Below are positions 27,378-39,024 of a DNA stretch of 64,000 nucleotides, one piece after another. A program made the translations under genes and the position numbers. The DNA comes from Kitasatospora sp. SolWspMP-SS2h (lineage in GTDB: Bacteria; Actinomycetota; Actinomycetes; Streptomycetales; Streptomycetaceae): the NCBI RefSeq assembly GCF_003259315.1, contig NZ_QLLT01000033.1, positions 1 through 64,000 of the forward strand. Reading direction: 5' to 3'. How positions within the stretch are numbered: position 1 is the first letter of the stretch; every line of letters starts with the position of its first letter. The notes below the pieces were generated by a model. That model was given only the letters and a program-made list of their open reading frames with translations. It was not told the DNA's origin and did not search any database.

Positions 27378-30300
27378 CTATAGCGTGCCATGCGCCCGGC
27401 CCTGCCCAGGTACCGGAACGCCCTTGGTGTGACCGGTCAGACGACCGCCGGGGCGGTCGACCTGCCGCTCGGCCTCGGCGGCGGCGTACTGCGGGTCCCG
27501 GCCGGACGCGGCGAGGGCCCGCAGCCGGGCCAGCCGGGGCCCCAGGGGCGGCGGCGGGGCGTCCTCGGGCCAGGACGCCAGCAGCCGCGCGAAACCCGCC
27601 CAGCGGCCCGCACAGCGCACCAGGGCGGCGTCCGCGCCCGGCCACCGCTCGGCGACCAGCAGCAGCAGCTCGCGCACCCGCCGCTCCGGGTGCCCGGCGT
27701 GCCGGGCCGCCAGCGCCTCCACCACCGCCGCCAGCACCCGTCCGTCCCGCTCGGCGGCCAGCAGGGCGTCCAGCAGCTCCTCCCGCCCGCCGCCGGGCGC
27801 CGCCAGCACCGGCGCGAACCGGGCCCGCACCGCCGGACCGGCCGCCAGCACCGCGTCCAGCAGCGGACGGCCGTCCCACCCGGCGTCCAGGGCCGCGTCC
27901 AGGTGCCGGGCGACCTCCTCGGCCCGCTCCGGGTCCTCCCGCAGCAGCTCGGCGGCCAGCAGCAGGCCGGAGCGCGCCACCGCCGGGTCGGCCGCCCCGG
28001 CCAGCACCCGCAGGCCCTCCCCCGCCCGGGCGCCCGGCACCCGCAGCCGCTCGCGCACCGCCGCCAGCACCGGCGCCGGGTGCTCCGCCAGCAGCCCGGC
28101 CAGCACCTCCGCGGTCAGGAACGGATCGCCCGCCCGGTACCCGGCCAGCACGGCCGGCAGGTGCTCGGCCCGGCCCGCCGGGTCGCGCACCAGCAGCGCC
28201 AACGCCGCGCCGTGCAGGGCGGGTTCGTCCTCCCGGGCGAGCAGCGTCCGGGCCGCCAGCCGCAGCAGCTGCGCGCCCGAGCCGCCCGCGTGCGGGGCGG
28301 TGCGCAGCGCGTGCACGGCCGCCGCGACGTGCCGCTCGGGGCGCGGGTCGTGGCTCCAGCGGTCGACCGCCCGGCACAGCGCGGACGGCTCCCGCTCGGC
28401 CAGCCGGCCCAGCAGCGCGTCTGCCCGCGGGTGCGCGGTGGCCACCAGGGCCTCGGTCAACTCGTCCAGCGCCAGCGCGCGGTGCTCGTACAGCAGCTCG
28501 TCGGCCAGCGCCGCGGCGCGCTCGGCGCGCTCGGCCTCCTTGGCGTTCCCGGTCTCCCCGGCGTTCCCGGTGCGCTCGGCGTTCCCGGTCTCCTCGGCGT
28601 TGCCGGTCTCCTCGGCGTTCCCGGCGCGCTCGGCGCCCCCGGAGGTCCGCCCGTACCAGGCGCACAGCAGCGGCAGCACGCCGCGCGGATCGGCCGTCAG
28701 CAGCTCGGCGGCGGCCGTCCGGGCCACCTCCGCCCGGCCCGGGTCCCCGGCCAGCCGGCCCAGCAGCGCGACCCGTTCGGCCACCGGCAGCGGCAGCCCG
28801 GTCCAGAACGCGGGGCCGAACCGCTCGTCCCGGCCGGCCCGTTCGGCCAGCAGCTCCAGCAACTCCCGGTGCGCGGACGGCTCCGGGCTCGCCGCGATCC
28901 CCGCCACCAGCAGCCGGGCCGCCCACCAGTCCGCCTCCCCGCCCCGCTCCGCCCGCTCCAGCGCCGCCCGCACCCGCCGCAGCCACCCGTCCAGCACCGC
29001 CGCGCCCCGCACCCGCCCCACCCGCCGCAGCGCCCCCGCCACCACCCCGACCCGGCCCCGGCCCACCCCGCCCCGGACCTCACCGACGGCCCGGGGGACG
29101 GCGGACGCGAGGACGGCCGAGGCAGGGTCGGCGGAGGCAGGAGCGGCCGAGGCAGGGGCGGCGGCCGTGGGCACGGCGTCCGCCCGGGTCCACCGCTCGG
29201 CGCCGCCGGAGGCCCCGGCGGCGGGCGTGCGAAGCGTCCCGCCGCTCCCCGGCGCCCGCCCCGCGCCGCCCCCGGCGCCGACAGCGCCCCCGACAGCACC
29301 CGCGCCGTCGGGGTCGGCACCGTCCGCCCCGACCCCGGCCGCGCCCCCTTCCTCCGGCCCGTCCGGCACCTCCGGCACCTCCGGCATGCCCGGCTCCTCC
29401 AGCAGCAGCCGCAGCGCCGCGTCCAGGTCCAGGTGCAGGCTCTGGAGCCACTCCCCCCACTCCTCGTGGCCCGCCCGGTAGCCCGCGCCGGCGGGCACCA
29501 GCAGCCGCTCCTCGCGGACGGCCCGGGCCCATCCGCCAGCGTCCGGGAACAGCCGGGCGAAGTCCGCGGCGGGCAGCGCCCCGTCCCCCGCGCCGAGCAT
29601 CAGGCGGGCGGCCTCGTGCAGCCGTCCGGCCGCGACGGCCGCGAGCCGCCGGACCTGCCGGGCGTCCTCGCCTGCTGCGGCCGGGCCGCCGCGCCGGTGG
29701 CGGCGCGGGCCGCCGGGGGTGCGGGCGACCCGGCGGGCGACGGTGAGGCAGGCCAGGTCGAGCCAGCCGTCGAAGAGTTCGGCCCGGCTGCCGACCGGGC
29801 CGTGGACGCCCGCGCCGCGCAGTTCGCCGGCCAGCCGCAGGGCCAGCGGGTGGCCGCGCTCGGCCGGGGCGAGGAACGTCCCGGGCAGGCCGTAGCGGCG
29901 GCCGGCCCGGGCCGCGGCGTCGTCGGTGAGCGGGCCGAGCCACAGCGCCCGGGCGGTGGAGCGCCAGGGGCCGAGCTGCTCCCAGCCGTCGGGCCGGCAG
30001 GCGACCAGGGCCCGGGCGCGGTGCGCGCGCAGCCACTCCAGCCCGGCCGTCAGCCAGCGCGCGGAGAGGGCGAGCGGTGCCTCCTCAAGGCCGTCGAGCA
30101 CCACCAGCAGCGGCCGTCCGGCGTTGGCGCACAGCGCGGCCAGCTCCCCCGGGTCGACCTCCGGTACGCCGAACTCCCTTGCGGCCAGGGCGAGTCGGCG
30201 GCGCAGCGGGTCGCCGAGGGTGCGGTCCCCGGCGGCCAGGTCGGCGCCGCGCAGCCAGAGCGTGGGGAGCGGCTGCGCGGCGCCGGCCCGGCGCACCGCC

Positions 30301-31142
30301 AGGGCCGCCAGTTCGGTGCTCCGGCCGCTGCCGCTCTCGCCGAGCAGCACGGTGAGGACGTCCTGCGGCTCCTCGCCGCTGAGGCCGTCGGGGCGGTCGA
30401 CCCGGTCGGCGGCGAGTGCGGCGATCCGGCCGGGCCCGGCGGCGGCGGCCTCCAGCTGGGCCCCGGTCAGGCGCAGCGCCCCGCCCAGGTTGAGCGCCCG
30501 GCCGAAGGCGGGGGCGTCGGCTCCGTTGCGGGCCAGCAGCCGGCCGAGCGGGGAGTCCTCGGGGCCGGGGACGGCCGCCAGCGGGACGGCCGCCACGCCG
30601 GGCCCGGCGACGGCGCGCACCCGGGGGGCGACCACGGCGAGCACCGCGCCGGTCTCCGGGTCGAGCACCGGCGACCCGGCGGGCGGGGTGACCGGGAGGT
30701 CGAGCACCAGCACGCCGGGGACGGTGCGCACCAGCGCGCCGTCGCCGCAGCGTCCGCGCTCCCGGCCGATCGGGCCGCCGCGGGCCAGCGCGGGCGCGCC
30801 GTCCTCCCAGCGCTGGTGCGGCACCGCGACGGGGCCGGTGACGGCGGTGCGGCCGATCGGCAGCGCGGGGCCGGGCAGGCCGCCGACCGCGGCGGTGCGC
30901 AGCAGGGCCAGGCCGTGGCCGGGCAGCAGGTCGACGCTCTCCGGGCCGAGCACCCGGGACTGCCCGCCGGGGGTGTGCAGCACCAGCCGGGGCACTCCGG
31001 CCACCGCCTCGTGCGCGGTGACCACGGTGCCGTGCCGGTCGGCGACGAAGCCGAGGCCGCACAGCCGGCCCTGCTGGTCCCTGATCCGCAGCAGCGCCCG
31101 TGCCGGATCCCCCGCGAAGCCGGCGCCCGCACCCTCGCCCAT
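27378..31142 (-). CDS. Trypsin-like/P-loop/repeat protein with substituted catalytic motifs
   Basis: A 1254-residue protein of unknown function. Residues 15-190 resemble a trypsin-like domain. The His region is kept (VVTAHEAVAG, H44). The usual Asp position reads GHGLALLR (Gly), and the usual GxSGxPV region reads PPAGSPVLD, so the nucleophile aligns with Ala. Residues about 262-355 resemble a STAND/NACHT P-loop module. Walker A reads GESGSGRST with Arg in place of Lys, and Walker B reads LLVVLDGLEE. The C-terminal half is Ala/Leu/Arg-rich and HEAT/armadillo-like, broken by low-complexity linkers. I chose ATG 31140-31142; the frame stays open upstream only by composition. I infer a sensing or scaffold role rather than catalysis. 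The alignment was done by eye. Confidence 0.75.
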   Translation of the reverse strand: MGEGAGAGFAGDPARALLRIRDQQGRLCGLGFVADRHGTVVTAHEAVAGVPRLVLHTPGGQSRVLGPESVDLLPGHGLALLRTAAVGGLPGPALPIGRTAVTGPVAVPHQRWEDGAPALARGGPIGRERGRCGDGALVRTVPGVLVLDLPVTPPAGSPVLDPETGAVLAVVAPRVRAVAGPGVAAVPLAAVPGPEDSPLGRLLARNGADAPAFGRALNLGGALRLTGAQLEAAAAGPGRIAALAADRVDRPDGLSGEEPQDVLTVLLGESGSGRSTELAALAVRRAGAAQPLPTLWLRGADLAAGDRTLGDPLRRRLALAAREFGVPEVDPGELAALCANAGRPLLVVLDGLEEAPLALSARWLTAGLEWLRAHRARALVACRPDGWEQLGPWRSTARALWLGPLTDDAAARAGRRYGLPGTFLAPAERGHPLALRLAGELRGAGVHGPVGSRAELFDGWLDLACLTVARRVARTPGGPRRHRRGGPAAAGEDARQVRRLAAVAAGRLHEAARLMLGAGDGALPAADFARLFPDAGGWARAVREERLLVPAGAGYRAGHEEWGEWLQSLHLDLDAALRLLLEEPGMPEVPEVPDGPEEGGAAGVGADGADPDGAGAVGGAVGAGGGAGRAPGSGGTLRTPAAGASGGAERWTRADAVPTAAAPASAAPASADPASAVLASAVPRAVGEVRGGVGRGRVGVVAGALRRVGRVRGAAVLDGWLRRVRAALERAERGGEADWWAARLLVAGIAASPEPSAHRELLELLAERAGRDERFGPAFWTGLPLPVAERVALLGRLAGDPGRAEVARTAAAELLTADPRGVLPLLCAWYGRTSGGAERAGNAEETGNAEETGNAERTGNAGETGNAKEAERAERAAALADELLYEHRALALDELTEALVATAHPRADALLGRLAEREPSALCRAVDRWSHDPRPERHVAAAVHALRTAPHAGGSGAQLLRLAARTLLAREDEPALHGAALALLVRDPAGRAEHLPAVLAGYRAGDPFLTAEVLAGLLAEHPAPVLAAVRERLRVPGARAGEGLRVLAGAADPAVARSGLLLAAELLREDPERAEEVARHLDAALDAGWDGRPLLDAVLAAGPAVRARFAPVLAAPGGGREELLDALLAAERDGRVLAAVVEALAARHAGHPERRVRELLLLVAERWPGADAALVRCAGRWAGFARLLASWPEDAPPPPLGPRLARLRALAASGRDPQYAAAEAERQVDRPGGRLTGHTKGVPVPGQGRAHGTL
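28542..28631. repeat. Five 18-bp tandem repeats inside the NTPase-like gene
   Basis: Units begin at 28542, 28560, 28578, 28596 and 28614, each close to ggcgttcccggtctcctc. On the minus strand they encode an imperfect hexapeptide repeat (GNAEET-like). The period is a multiple of three, so copy number can change without a frameshift. The repeat sits in a linker between helical repeats of the protein. Confidence 0.85.
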
Positions 31143-31532
31143 CCCGCCAGTCCTCCCGCCGGTCCTCCGTGCCGGGCCGCGCCCGGCCCCGCACGGAGCC
31201 GGGGCCCGGCCGCCGTGCACACCGCGGGTGAGCCTGCCCCCCACCAGCCCCACGGCACCCCGTACGCCCCTCTCACCACACCGCTTCACTCCGCGCGCCC
31301 CCCACCGCCCCGCCCGGCGCGCACCCCGCGCCGAACCACCCGGGCCGCCCCTGTCCGCCCCAACTGCCGCCCGGACTGACGCACTTGGCCGCCCGGGCCC
31401 GTCCGGCGCACACCCGCCCCGCGCGCCCGCCCGTCGGCGGGCCCGCCCGCACGCCCGCACTCCCGCGCGCCCGCCCGCCCCCGCCGGAAAACCGCTGGCG
31501 CCCCGCCCGCCCGCCGGGCCACCCTGCCGGTC
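31143..31532. other. Divergent intergenic region
   Basis: About 390 bp of C-rich sequence lie between two divergent genes. I see no gene, no strong promoter match and no long inverted repeat. The continuous open frames here are a by-product of the G/C bias. Confidence 0.4.
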
Positions 31533-32042
31533 ATGGACGTCCGCCTGGAACCCTGGTCCGACTCCCGCCTCGGCCTGCTGGAGCGCATCAACACCCCGTT
31601 GATGCGCCGCCACGTCGGCGGCCCGGAGACCCCCGGGCAGCTGCTCCTGCGCCACCGCCGCTACCTCGGACTGCCCTCCCTGGGCGGTGTGGTGTACGCG
31701 GTGCTGGTGGACGGCGAGGAGGCCGGGTCGATCGCCCGCCACCGGCGCGAGTGGCGGGGCGCCGAGGTGCACGAGAGCGGCTGGAACGTGCTGCCCGCCT
31801 TCCAGGGCCGCGGCGTCGCGCTCGCGGCGGGCCGGGCGATGCTCACCGCCCTGCGCGCCCTGGTGGCCGCCGACCCGGCCGCCCCCGGCGTGCTGCACGC
31901 CTTCCCGGCCGTCGACAACGCGCCCTCGAACGCGCTCTGCGCCCGCCTGGGCTTCACCGACGGCGGCCCGTGCGACTTCGAGTACCCGCAGCGCTCGGGC
32001 CGCTTCCTGCGCAGCACCGACTGGCACCTGGCCCTGCGCTGA
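31533..32042 (+). CDS. GNAT-family N-acetyltransferase
   Basis: A 169-residue protein resembling acetyl-CoA-dependent N-acetyltransferases. The core motif A region reads WNVLPAFQGRGVALAAGRAML (Q/RxxGxA at about residues 95-100). It is followed by PSNALCARLGF, typical of the final strand-helix where side chains meet CoA. The substrate is unknown; the form is like RimJ/RimL-type enzymes that act on small molecules or protein N-termini. It is convergent with truB, with only 32 bp between them. Confidence 0.85.
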   Translation: MDVRLEPWSDSRLGLLERINTPLMRRHVGGPETPGQLLLRHRRYLGLPSLGGVVYAVLVDGEEAGSIARHRREWRGAEVHESGWNVLPAFQGRGVALAAGRAMLTALRALVAADPAAPGVLHAFPAVDNAPSNALCARLGFTDGGPCDFEYPQRSGRFLRSTDWHLALR

Positions 32043-32074
32043 AACCCCTGCGCCGGAACCCCCGAGCGGCCTCC

Positions 32075-32980
32075 TCAGCCGACGAACACCGCCACCGGCT
32101 TGGCCTTGCCGCCGCTCTCCTCGATCAGCGCCAGGAACCGCCCGTCCGGGTCGAAGACCGCGACCGGCCCGGCCGCGCCCAGGCCGGGGGCGTCCAGCCG
32201 CACGCCGTTGGCGAGCAGCCGGGCCTGCTCGGCGTCCACGTCCCAGCGCGGGAAGGCGGCGGCCGCGGCCTCGGCGATCGGCAGCACCTCCAGCTTCTCC
32301 TCCAGCTGCTCCAGGGTGCGCGCCGACTCGACCGCGTACGGCCCGACCCTGGTGCGTCGCAGCGCGGTCAGGTGCCCGCCGACGCCGAGCGCCGCGCCCA
32401 GGTCCCGGGCCAGCGCCCGGATGTACGTCCCGGAGGAGCACTCGACCGTGACGTCGAGGTCGAGCACCGGCGTGCCGTCCTCGGCGACGTCGGCGCGCGT
32501 CCCGTGCACCGTGAAGGCGTGCACCGTGGTGGGGCGGGCGGCGAGCTCGAAGTCCTCGCCCTCGCGGACCCGGGCGTACGAGCGCTTCCCGTCGATCTTG
32601 ATCGCGCTGACCTTGGACGGCACCTGCATGATCTCGCCGGTGAGCTTCGCGACCTCGGCGTCGACCGCCGCGCGGGTGACGCCGTCCGCCGCGACGGAGG
32701 CGGTGACCTCGCCCTCCCGGTCGTCGGTGATCGTGGTCTGCCCGAGCCGGACCGTCGCCTCGTAGGTCTTGGCGGTGAGCATCAGGTGCCCCAGCAGCCG
32801 GGTGGCCCGCTCCACGCCGATCACCAGCACACCGGTGGCCATCGGGTCGAGGGTGCCGGCGTGCCCGACCTTGCGGGTCCCGGCCAGCCACCGCAGCTTG
32901 GCGACCACGCCGTGCGAGGTGATGCCCTCCGGCTTGTCGACGATCACCAGCCCGTCGGGGCCCGTGCCTTTACGCTTCAT
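32075..32980 (-). CDS. truB: tRNA pseudouridine-55 synthase
   Basis: Forms pseudouridine 55 in the T-loop of tRNAs, 301 residues. The catalytic-Asp motif is clear (KVGHAGTLDPMATGVLVIG). YEATVRLGQTT, CSSGTYIRALARDLG and a C-terminal PUA-like region also fit. I chose ATG at 32978-32980 (MKRKGTGPDGLVIVDKP) by family alignment. Its GGAG is only 2 nt away, so an ATG 11 codons upstream remains possible. It is the last gene of the rimP-nusA-infB-rbfA-truB block, about 220 bp after nrnA. Confidence 0.95.
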   Translation of the reverse strand: MKRKGTGPDGLVIVDKPEGITSHGVVAKLRWLAGTRKVGHAGTLDPMATGVLVIGVERATRLLGHLMLTAKTYEATVRLGQTTITDDREGEVTASVAADGVTRAAVDAEVAKLTGEIMQVPSKVSAIKIDGKRSYARVREGEDFELAARPTTVHAFTVHGTRADVAEDGTPVLDLDVTVECSSGTYIRALARDLGAALGVGGHLTALRRTRVGPYAVESARTLEQLEEKLEVLPIAEAAAAAFPRWDVDAEQARLLANGVRLDAPGLGAAGPVAVFDPDGRFLALIEESGGKAKPVAVFVG

Positions 32981-33197
32981 CGCTCCATCATCATTTCGAA
33001 ATCCGGCCCGCATCCCTGCGCGCGTTCCGGCGCGACCGCTCCCGCGGCCCGCCCGGCCCGAGCACCGAACCGCACGAGCCTAGCGCGCGCCGGAGCCCCC
33101 GGACGCCGCCCCCGGACGCCGCCCACGGGCCGAGCATCCGGGTCCGGACACCCGGGCGGGGCACCCGGGTCAGGACGCCCGGAGGAGAGCGTCCCGG

Positions 33198-34355
33198 CTA
33201 CGGCGCCGCGGCCGGCCCCGGCTCCGCCGCCACCTCGGCCAGCGCCGCCCGGAACCGCTCCACGACGGCCTCCACGGCCTCCCGCGCGCTGAACCCGGCC
33301 GCGTACACGTGCCCGCCGCCGCCCAGCCGGGCGCAGACCGCCGCCACGTCGACCGCGCCCCGGGAGCGGCAGGAGCCGCGCAGCGTGCCGTCCGGGTCCT
33401 GCTTGAGCACCAGCGCGACGTCCGCCTCGGCGGGCTTGCGCAGCACGTCGATCAGGCCCTCGATCTCCTCCACGGTGACGCCGAACAGCGCCAGGTCCTG
33501 GTACGGCACCCAGGTCCACACCAGCCCGTGCCCGCCGGCCTCCCCGGGCTCGAACGCGGCCCGCTCCAGCGCCCCGGCGAGCACCTTGAGGTACCCGAAG
33601 GAGGTGGTGTCCCACAGCTGGCGGGAGATCAGGTCCTGCCGGATGCCGGTGGCCAGCATCCGCCCGGCCATCTCGTGGGTGGCGGGCGTGGTGGCCCGGT
33701 ACTTGAACGAGCCGGTGTCGGTGGCGATGCCGGTGTACAGGCAGGTCGCGATGGACTGGTCGAGCGGCACCCGCAGCCGCCGCAGCAGCTCGTCCACCAG
33801 GACGGCGGTGGCGGCCGCGGCCGGGTCGATCAGCCGGACGGTGCCGAAGCCGGGGTTGGAGGCGTGGTGGTCGAACACCACCAGCGCGCCCGCCGCGAAC
33901 GCCTTCCCGCGCAGCAGGCCGAGCCGCTCCTCGGAGGCGGCGTCGAAGGCCAGCACCAGCGCGGGCGCGGCGGGCACCGCGGCGGCGGGGACGATCAGCT
34001 CCTGCCCGGGCAGGAAGGACAGCGACTCCGGGATGACCTGCGGGTCGTCGCCGAACGACACCCGCACCCGCTTGCCCAGGCCGCGCAGCGCCAGCGCGGC
34101 GGCCAGCGCCGAGCCCAGCGCGTCGCCGTCCGGGCAGATGTGGCAGACCAGGTCGATCTCGTCGCTGTCCGCGATCAGTTCCAGGACCCGCTGCCACTGC
34201 GCCTCGAACCGGCCGTCGGCGGCCGCCGGGGCCGTCTCCGCCGCGGATTCGGACGACGACTCGCTGCGAGGGCCCGGAAGCACCGCGAGGGCGGTCTCCA
34301 CCTGTGTGGTGGAGACCGCCCTCGCGGTGCCGGACTCGGCCGGCTTCCCGGCCAT
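33198..34355 (-). CDS. nrnA: DHH-family oligoribonuclease/pAp phosphatase
   Basis: NrnA-type phosphoesterase that degrades nanoRNA and can dephosphorylate pAp, 385 residues. The DHH-domain motifs are HICPDGDALGS (residues 72-82) and FDHHASN (161-167). The DHHA1 domain ends in the glycine-rich GGGGHVYAAGF. The first 50 residues are a poorly conserved Ala/Ser/Glu-rich extension, part of which is encoded by a perfect DNA hairpin. I chose ATG at 34353-34355, with GAGGA about 11 nt upstream. A GTG two codons earlier overlaps the rbfA stop codon (GTGA). Either way it is coupled to rbfA. Confidence 0.9.
   Translation of the reverse strand: MAGKPAESGTARAVSTTQVETALAVLPGPRSESSSESAAETAPAAADGRFEAQWQRVLELIADSDEIDLVCHICPDGDALGSALAAALALRGLGKRVRVSFGDDPQVIPESLSFLPGQELIVPAAAVPAAPALVLAFDAASEERLGLLRGKAFAAGALVVFDHHASNPGFGTVRLIDPAAAATAVLVDELLRRLRVPLDQSIATCLYTGIATDTGSFKYRATTPATHEMAGRMLATGIRQDLISRQLWDTTSFGYLKVLAGALERAAFEPGEAGGHGLVWTWVPYQDLALFGVTVEEIEGLIDVLRKPAEADVALVLKQDPDGTLRGSCRSRGAVDVAAVCARLGGGGHVYAAGFSAREAVEAVVERFRAALAEVAAEPGPAAAP
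34280..34330. repeat. Perfect 23-bp inverted repeat in the 5' end of nrnA
   Basis: Arms 34280-34302 and 34308-34330 are exact reverse complements separated by tgtgt. The element spans codons about 9-25 of nrnA, outside the DHH domain. In mRNA it would form a very stable hairpin about 25 nt after the start codon. Confidence 0.95.
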
Positions 34356-34357
34356 GG

Positions 34358-34795
34358 TCACTCGTCCTCGTCGTCGTCGCGGGCCGACTTGTAGGGGTCG
34401 GCCTCGCCCGCGTACACGGCTCCGGCGGCGGCGGTGCGGACGGCGGCGTCGGAGAGCCGGGCCTTGTCCAGCAGGTCGTCGATGTTGCGCGCGTTGTCGG
34501 GCAGGGCGTCGGCGACGAAGGTCAGGGTCGGGGTGAACCGCACCCCGGTCTGCTTGCCGACCTCGGAGCGCAGGATGCCCTTGGCGCTCTCCAGCGCGGC
34601 CGCGCTGGACTCCCGCTCGGCCTCGTCACCGTAGACGGTGTAGAAGACGGTGGCCTCGCGCAGGTCCCCGGTGACCCGGGCGTCGGTGATGGTGACGTAC
34701 CCCAGGCGGGGGTCCTTGATCCGGCGCTGCAGGGTCTCCGCCACGACCACCTGGATGCGGTCGGCGAGCTTGCGCGCCCTAGCGGTGTCGGTCAC
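34358..34795 (-). CDS. rbfA: Ribosome-binding factor A
   Basis: Small KH-fold assembly factor that binds the maturing 30S subunit, 145 residues. It has the family N-terminus (ARKLADRIQVVVAETLQRRIKDPRLGYVTITD), the ATVFYTVYG strand and the RFTPTLTFVAD segment, then an acidic tail. The GTG start has GAGGAGG about 5 nt upstream. Its stop overlaps a potential GTG start of nrnA. It lies downstream of infB and the DUF503 gene. Confidence 0.95.
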   Translation of the reverse strand: MTDTARARKLADRIQVVVAETLQRRIKDPRLGYVTITDARVTGDLREATVFYTVYGDEAERESSAAALESAKGILRSEVGKQTGVRFTPTLTFVADALPDNARNIDDLLDKARLSDAAVRTAAAGAVYAGEADPYKSARDDDEDE

Positions 34796-34934
34796 GTTGC
34801 CTCCTCGTGCAGTAGGCGCGTACCCCGGGTCATGACCTCACCCGGTGGGGCCCTCTCCCCAACGTACCCGCCCGCGCCCAGCCTTGTGGGCGCTCTCGGT
34901 CCTGTGCGGGTGTGACGGTGGTGACGCCCGCAGG

Positions 34935-35231
34935 TCATTCGTCGTCGTCGTGGTGGTGGCGCCTCCGCGCGGAGAGCAGCACCACCTCGGGGCGGCCGGC
35001 GACGAGCCGCTCACAGCTGTCCAGGACCTCGCTGACGTACCCGGCGTCGCCGGACACCACCGCACAGCCGATCTCGGCCCTGCGGTGCAGGTCCTGGTTC
35101 CCTACCTCCGCGGCGCACACGCCGTACTTGCGCTGCAGTTCGGCCACGATGGGCCGCACGATCGACCGCTTCTCCTTGAGCGAGTGCACGTCGCCGAGGA
35201 GCAGGTCGAAGGTGAGTGTTCCTACGAACAT
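34935..35231 (-). CDS. DUF503 family protein (YlxP-like)
   Basis: A 98-residue protein of the DUF503/YlxP family, found next to infB and rbfA in many Gram-positive bacteria. The family N-terminus MFVGTLTFDLLLGDVHSLKEKRSIVRPIV is clear, and a His/Asp-rich tail ends the protein. The ATG at 35229-35231 is favoured because residues before it are not family-like. Its role is not established; linkage to ribosome assembly genes suggests a function in translation or ribosome maturation. Confidence 0.88.
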   Translation of the reverse strand: MFVGTLTFDLLLGDVHSLKEKRSIVRPIVAELQRKYGVCAAEVGNQDLHRRAEIGCAVVSGDAGYVSEVLDSCERLVAGRPEVVLLSARRRHHHDDDE

Positions 35232-35298
35232 GGGGGACAGGCCTGGGCCGGCCTGGGAGCCTCGAAGGAGTTCCGACAGCCCGACCCTAACAAGCACG

Positions 35299-35344
35299 GC
35301 CGGGGCCGGTCGACGGGTTAACGCACCCGCCGGCCGACCCCGGC
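35299..35344 (-). terminator. Hairpin directly after infB
   Basis: Arms 35299-35312 and 35331-35344 pair over 14 positions, with one mismatch and one G-U, around an 18-nt loop. The stem begins 11 nt past the infB stop, so it may attenuate transcription into the DUF503-rbfA-nrnA-truB segment. Confidence 0.55.
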
Positions 35345-35354
35345 CCGGTACCCG

Positions 35355-38462
<3,108 letters not shown>

Positions 38463-38508
38463 TTCGCTCCTGTCTATGCGTCCGGGGTATTCGTCCGCCG
38501 GACTGCTG

Positions 38509-38551
38509 TTACTTCATGGGCGTACTCATCGCGTACTCATCGAGTGCTCAT
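38509..38551 (-). promoter_or_regulatory. Three overlapping mini-ORFs in the infB leader
   Basis: On the minus strand an 11-nt sequence occurs in tandem and creates ATG-AGC-ACT-CGA-TGA, then ATG-AGT-ACG-CGA-TGA, then ATG-AGT-ACG-CCC-ATG-AAG-TAA. Each start overlaps the preceding stop as ATGA, and each ORF is shifted by one frame. The predicted peptides are MSTR, MSTR and MSTPMK. The last stop is 46 nt before the infB start codon. Shine-Dalgarno support is weak. Translation and function are untested. Confidence 0.5.
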
Positions 38552-38652
38552 CGCAATCTCGACCTACTTCCATCTCGCGAGGTACCTGACTGGGGTGCAC
38601 GGCGACGTGCCACGTGCCGTGCGCTGGTGCGTGTTGCCGGGCGCGGGGCCCG

Positions 38653-38955
38653 TCAGTGGGCCGACTGCCGATCGGCCGGACTGGCTCCCGCCCCGACGTG
38701 CTCCCGCAGGGCGCCGGGGTCGAGCGCGCCCTGGACCCGGAGGGCCCTGGGGAACGCCCGGCGGCGGACCGCGAGGTCGAGGCAGTCCGGGTCGGGGTGC
38801 AGATACGCACCCCGGCCCGGCAGTGTGCCGCGGGGATCGGGGACGCAGTCGCCCTCGCCCGCCACGACACGCAGCAGCTCGTGCTTGGCCGCGCGCTTGC
38901 GGCAGCCCACGCAGGTGCGCTCAGGGCATGCCCGGACATGCGTCCGGCCAGACAC
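38653..38955 (-). CDS. ylxR: YlxR family RNA-binding protein
   Basis: A 100-residue DUF448/YlxR protein encoded between nusA and infB, as is usual in Gram-positive bacteria. The signature RTCVGCRKRAAKHELLRVV and the GRGAYLHPDPDCLDLAVRRRAF stretch are clear. YlxR proteins bind nucleic acid, and some have been reported to affect gene expression and RNase P. I chose GTG at 38953-38955 (SGRTHVRACPERTCVG) with GGAGGGG 11 nt upstream, matching the streptomycete N-terminus. Confidence 0.9.
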   Translation of the reverse strand: MSGRTHVRACPERTCVGCRKRAAKHELLRVVAGEGDCVPDPRGTLPGRGAYLHPDPDCLDLAVRRRAFPRALRVQGALDPGALREHVGAGASPADRQSAH

Positions 38956-39024
38956 GTTCAAGTCTACCCCTCCGAAGGGACTCACCGCCGCCGAGTAGAT
39001 CTCCGGAGGCACCTGACAACGTTG

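Noticed and set aside
28542..28631. CRISPR-like repeat
   Set aside because: Contiguous 18-bp units without spacers, in frame within a gene.
27326..31379. Two very long plus-strand open frames
   Set aside because: Antisense to the large NTPase-like gene, with Pro/Arg/Gly-rich translations and no domains.
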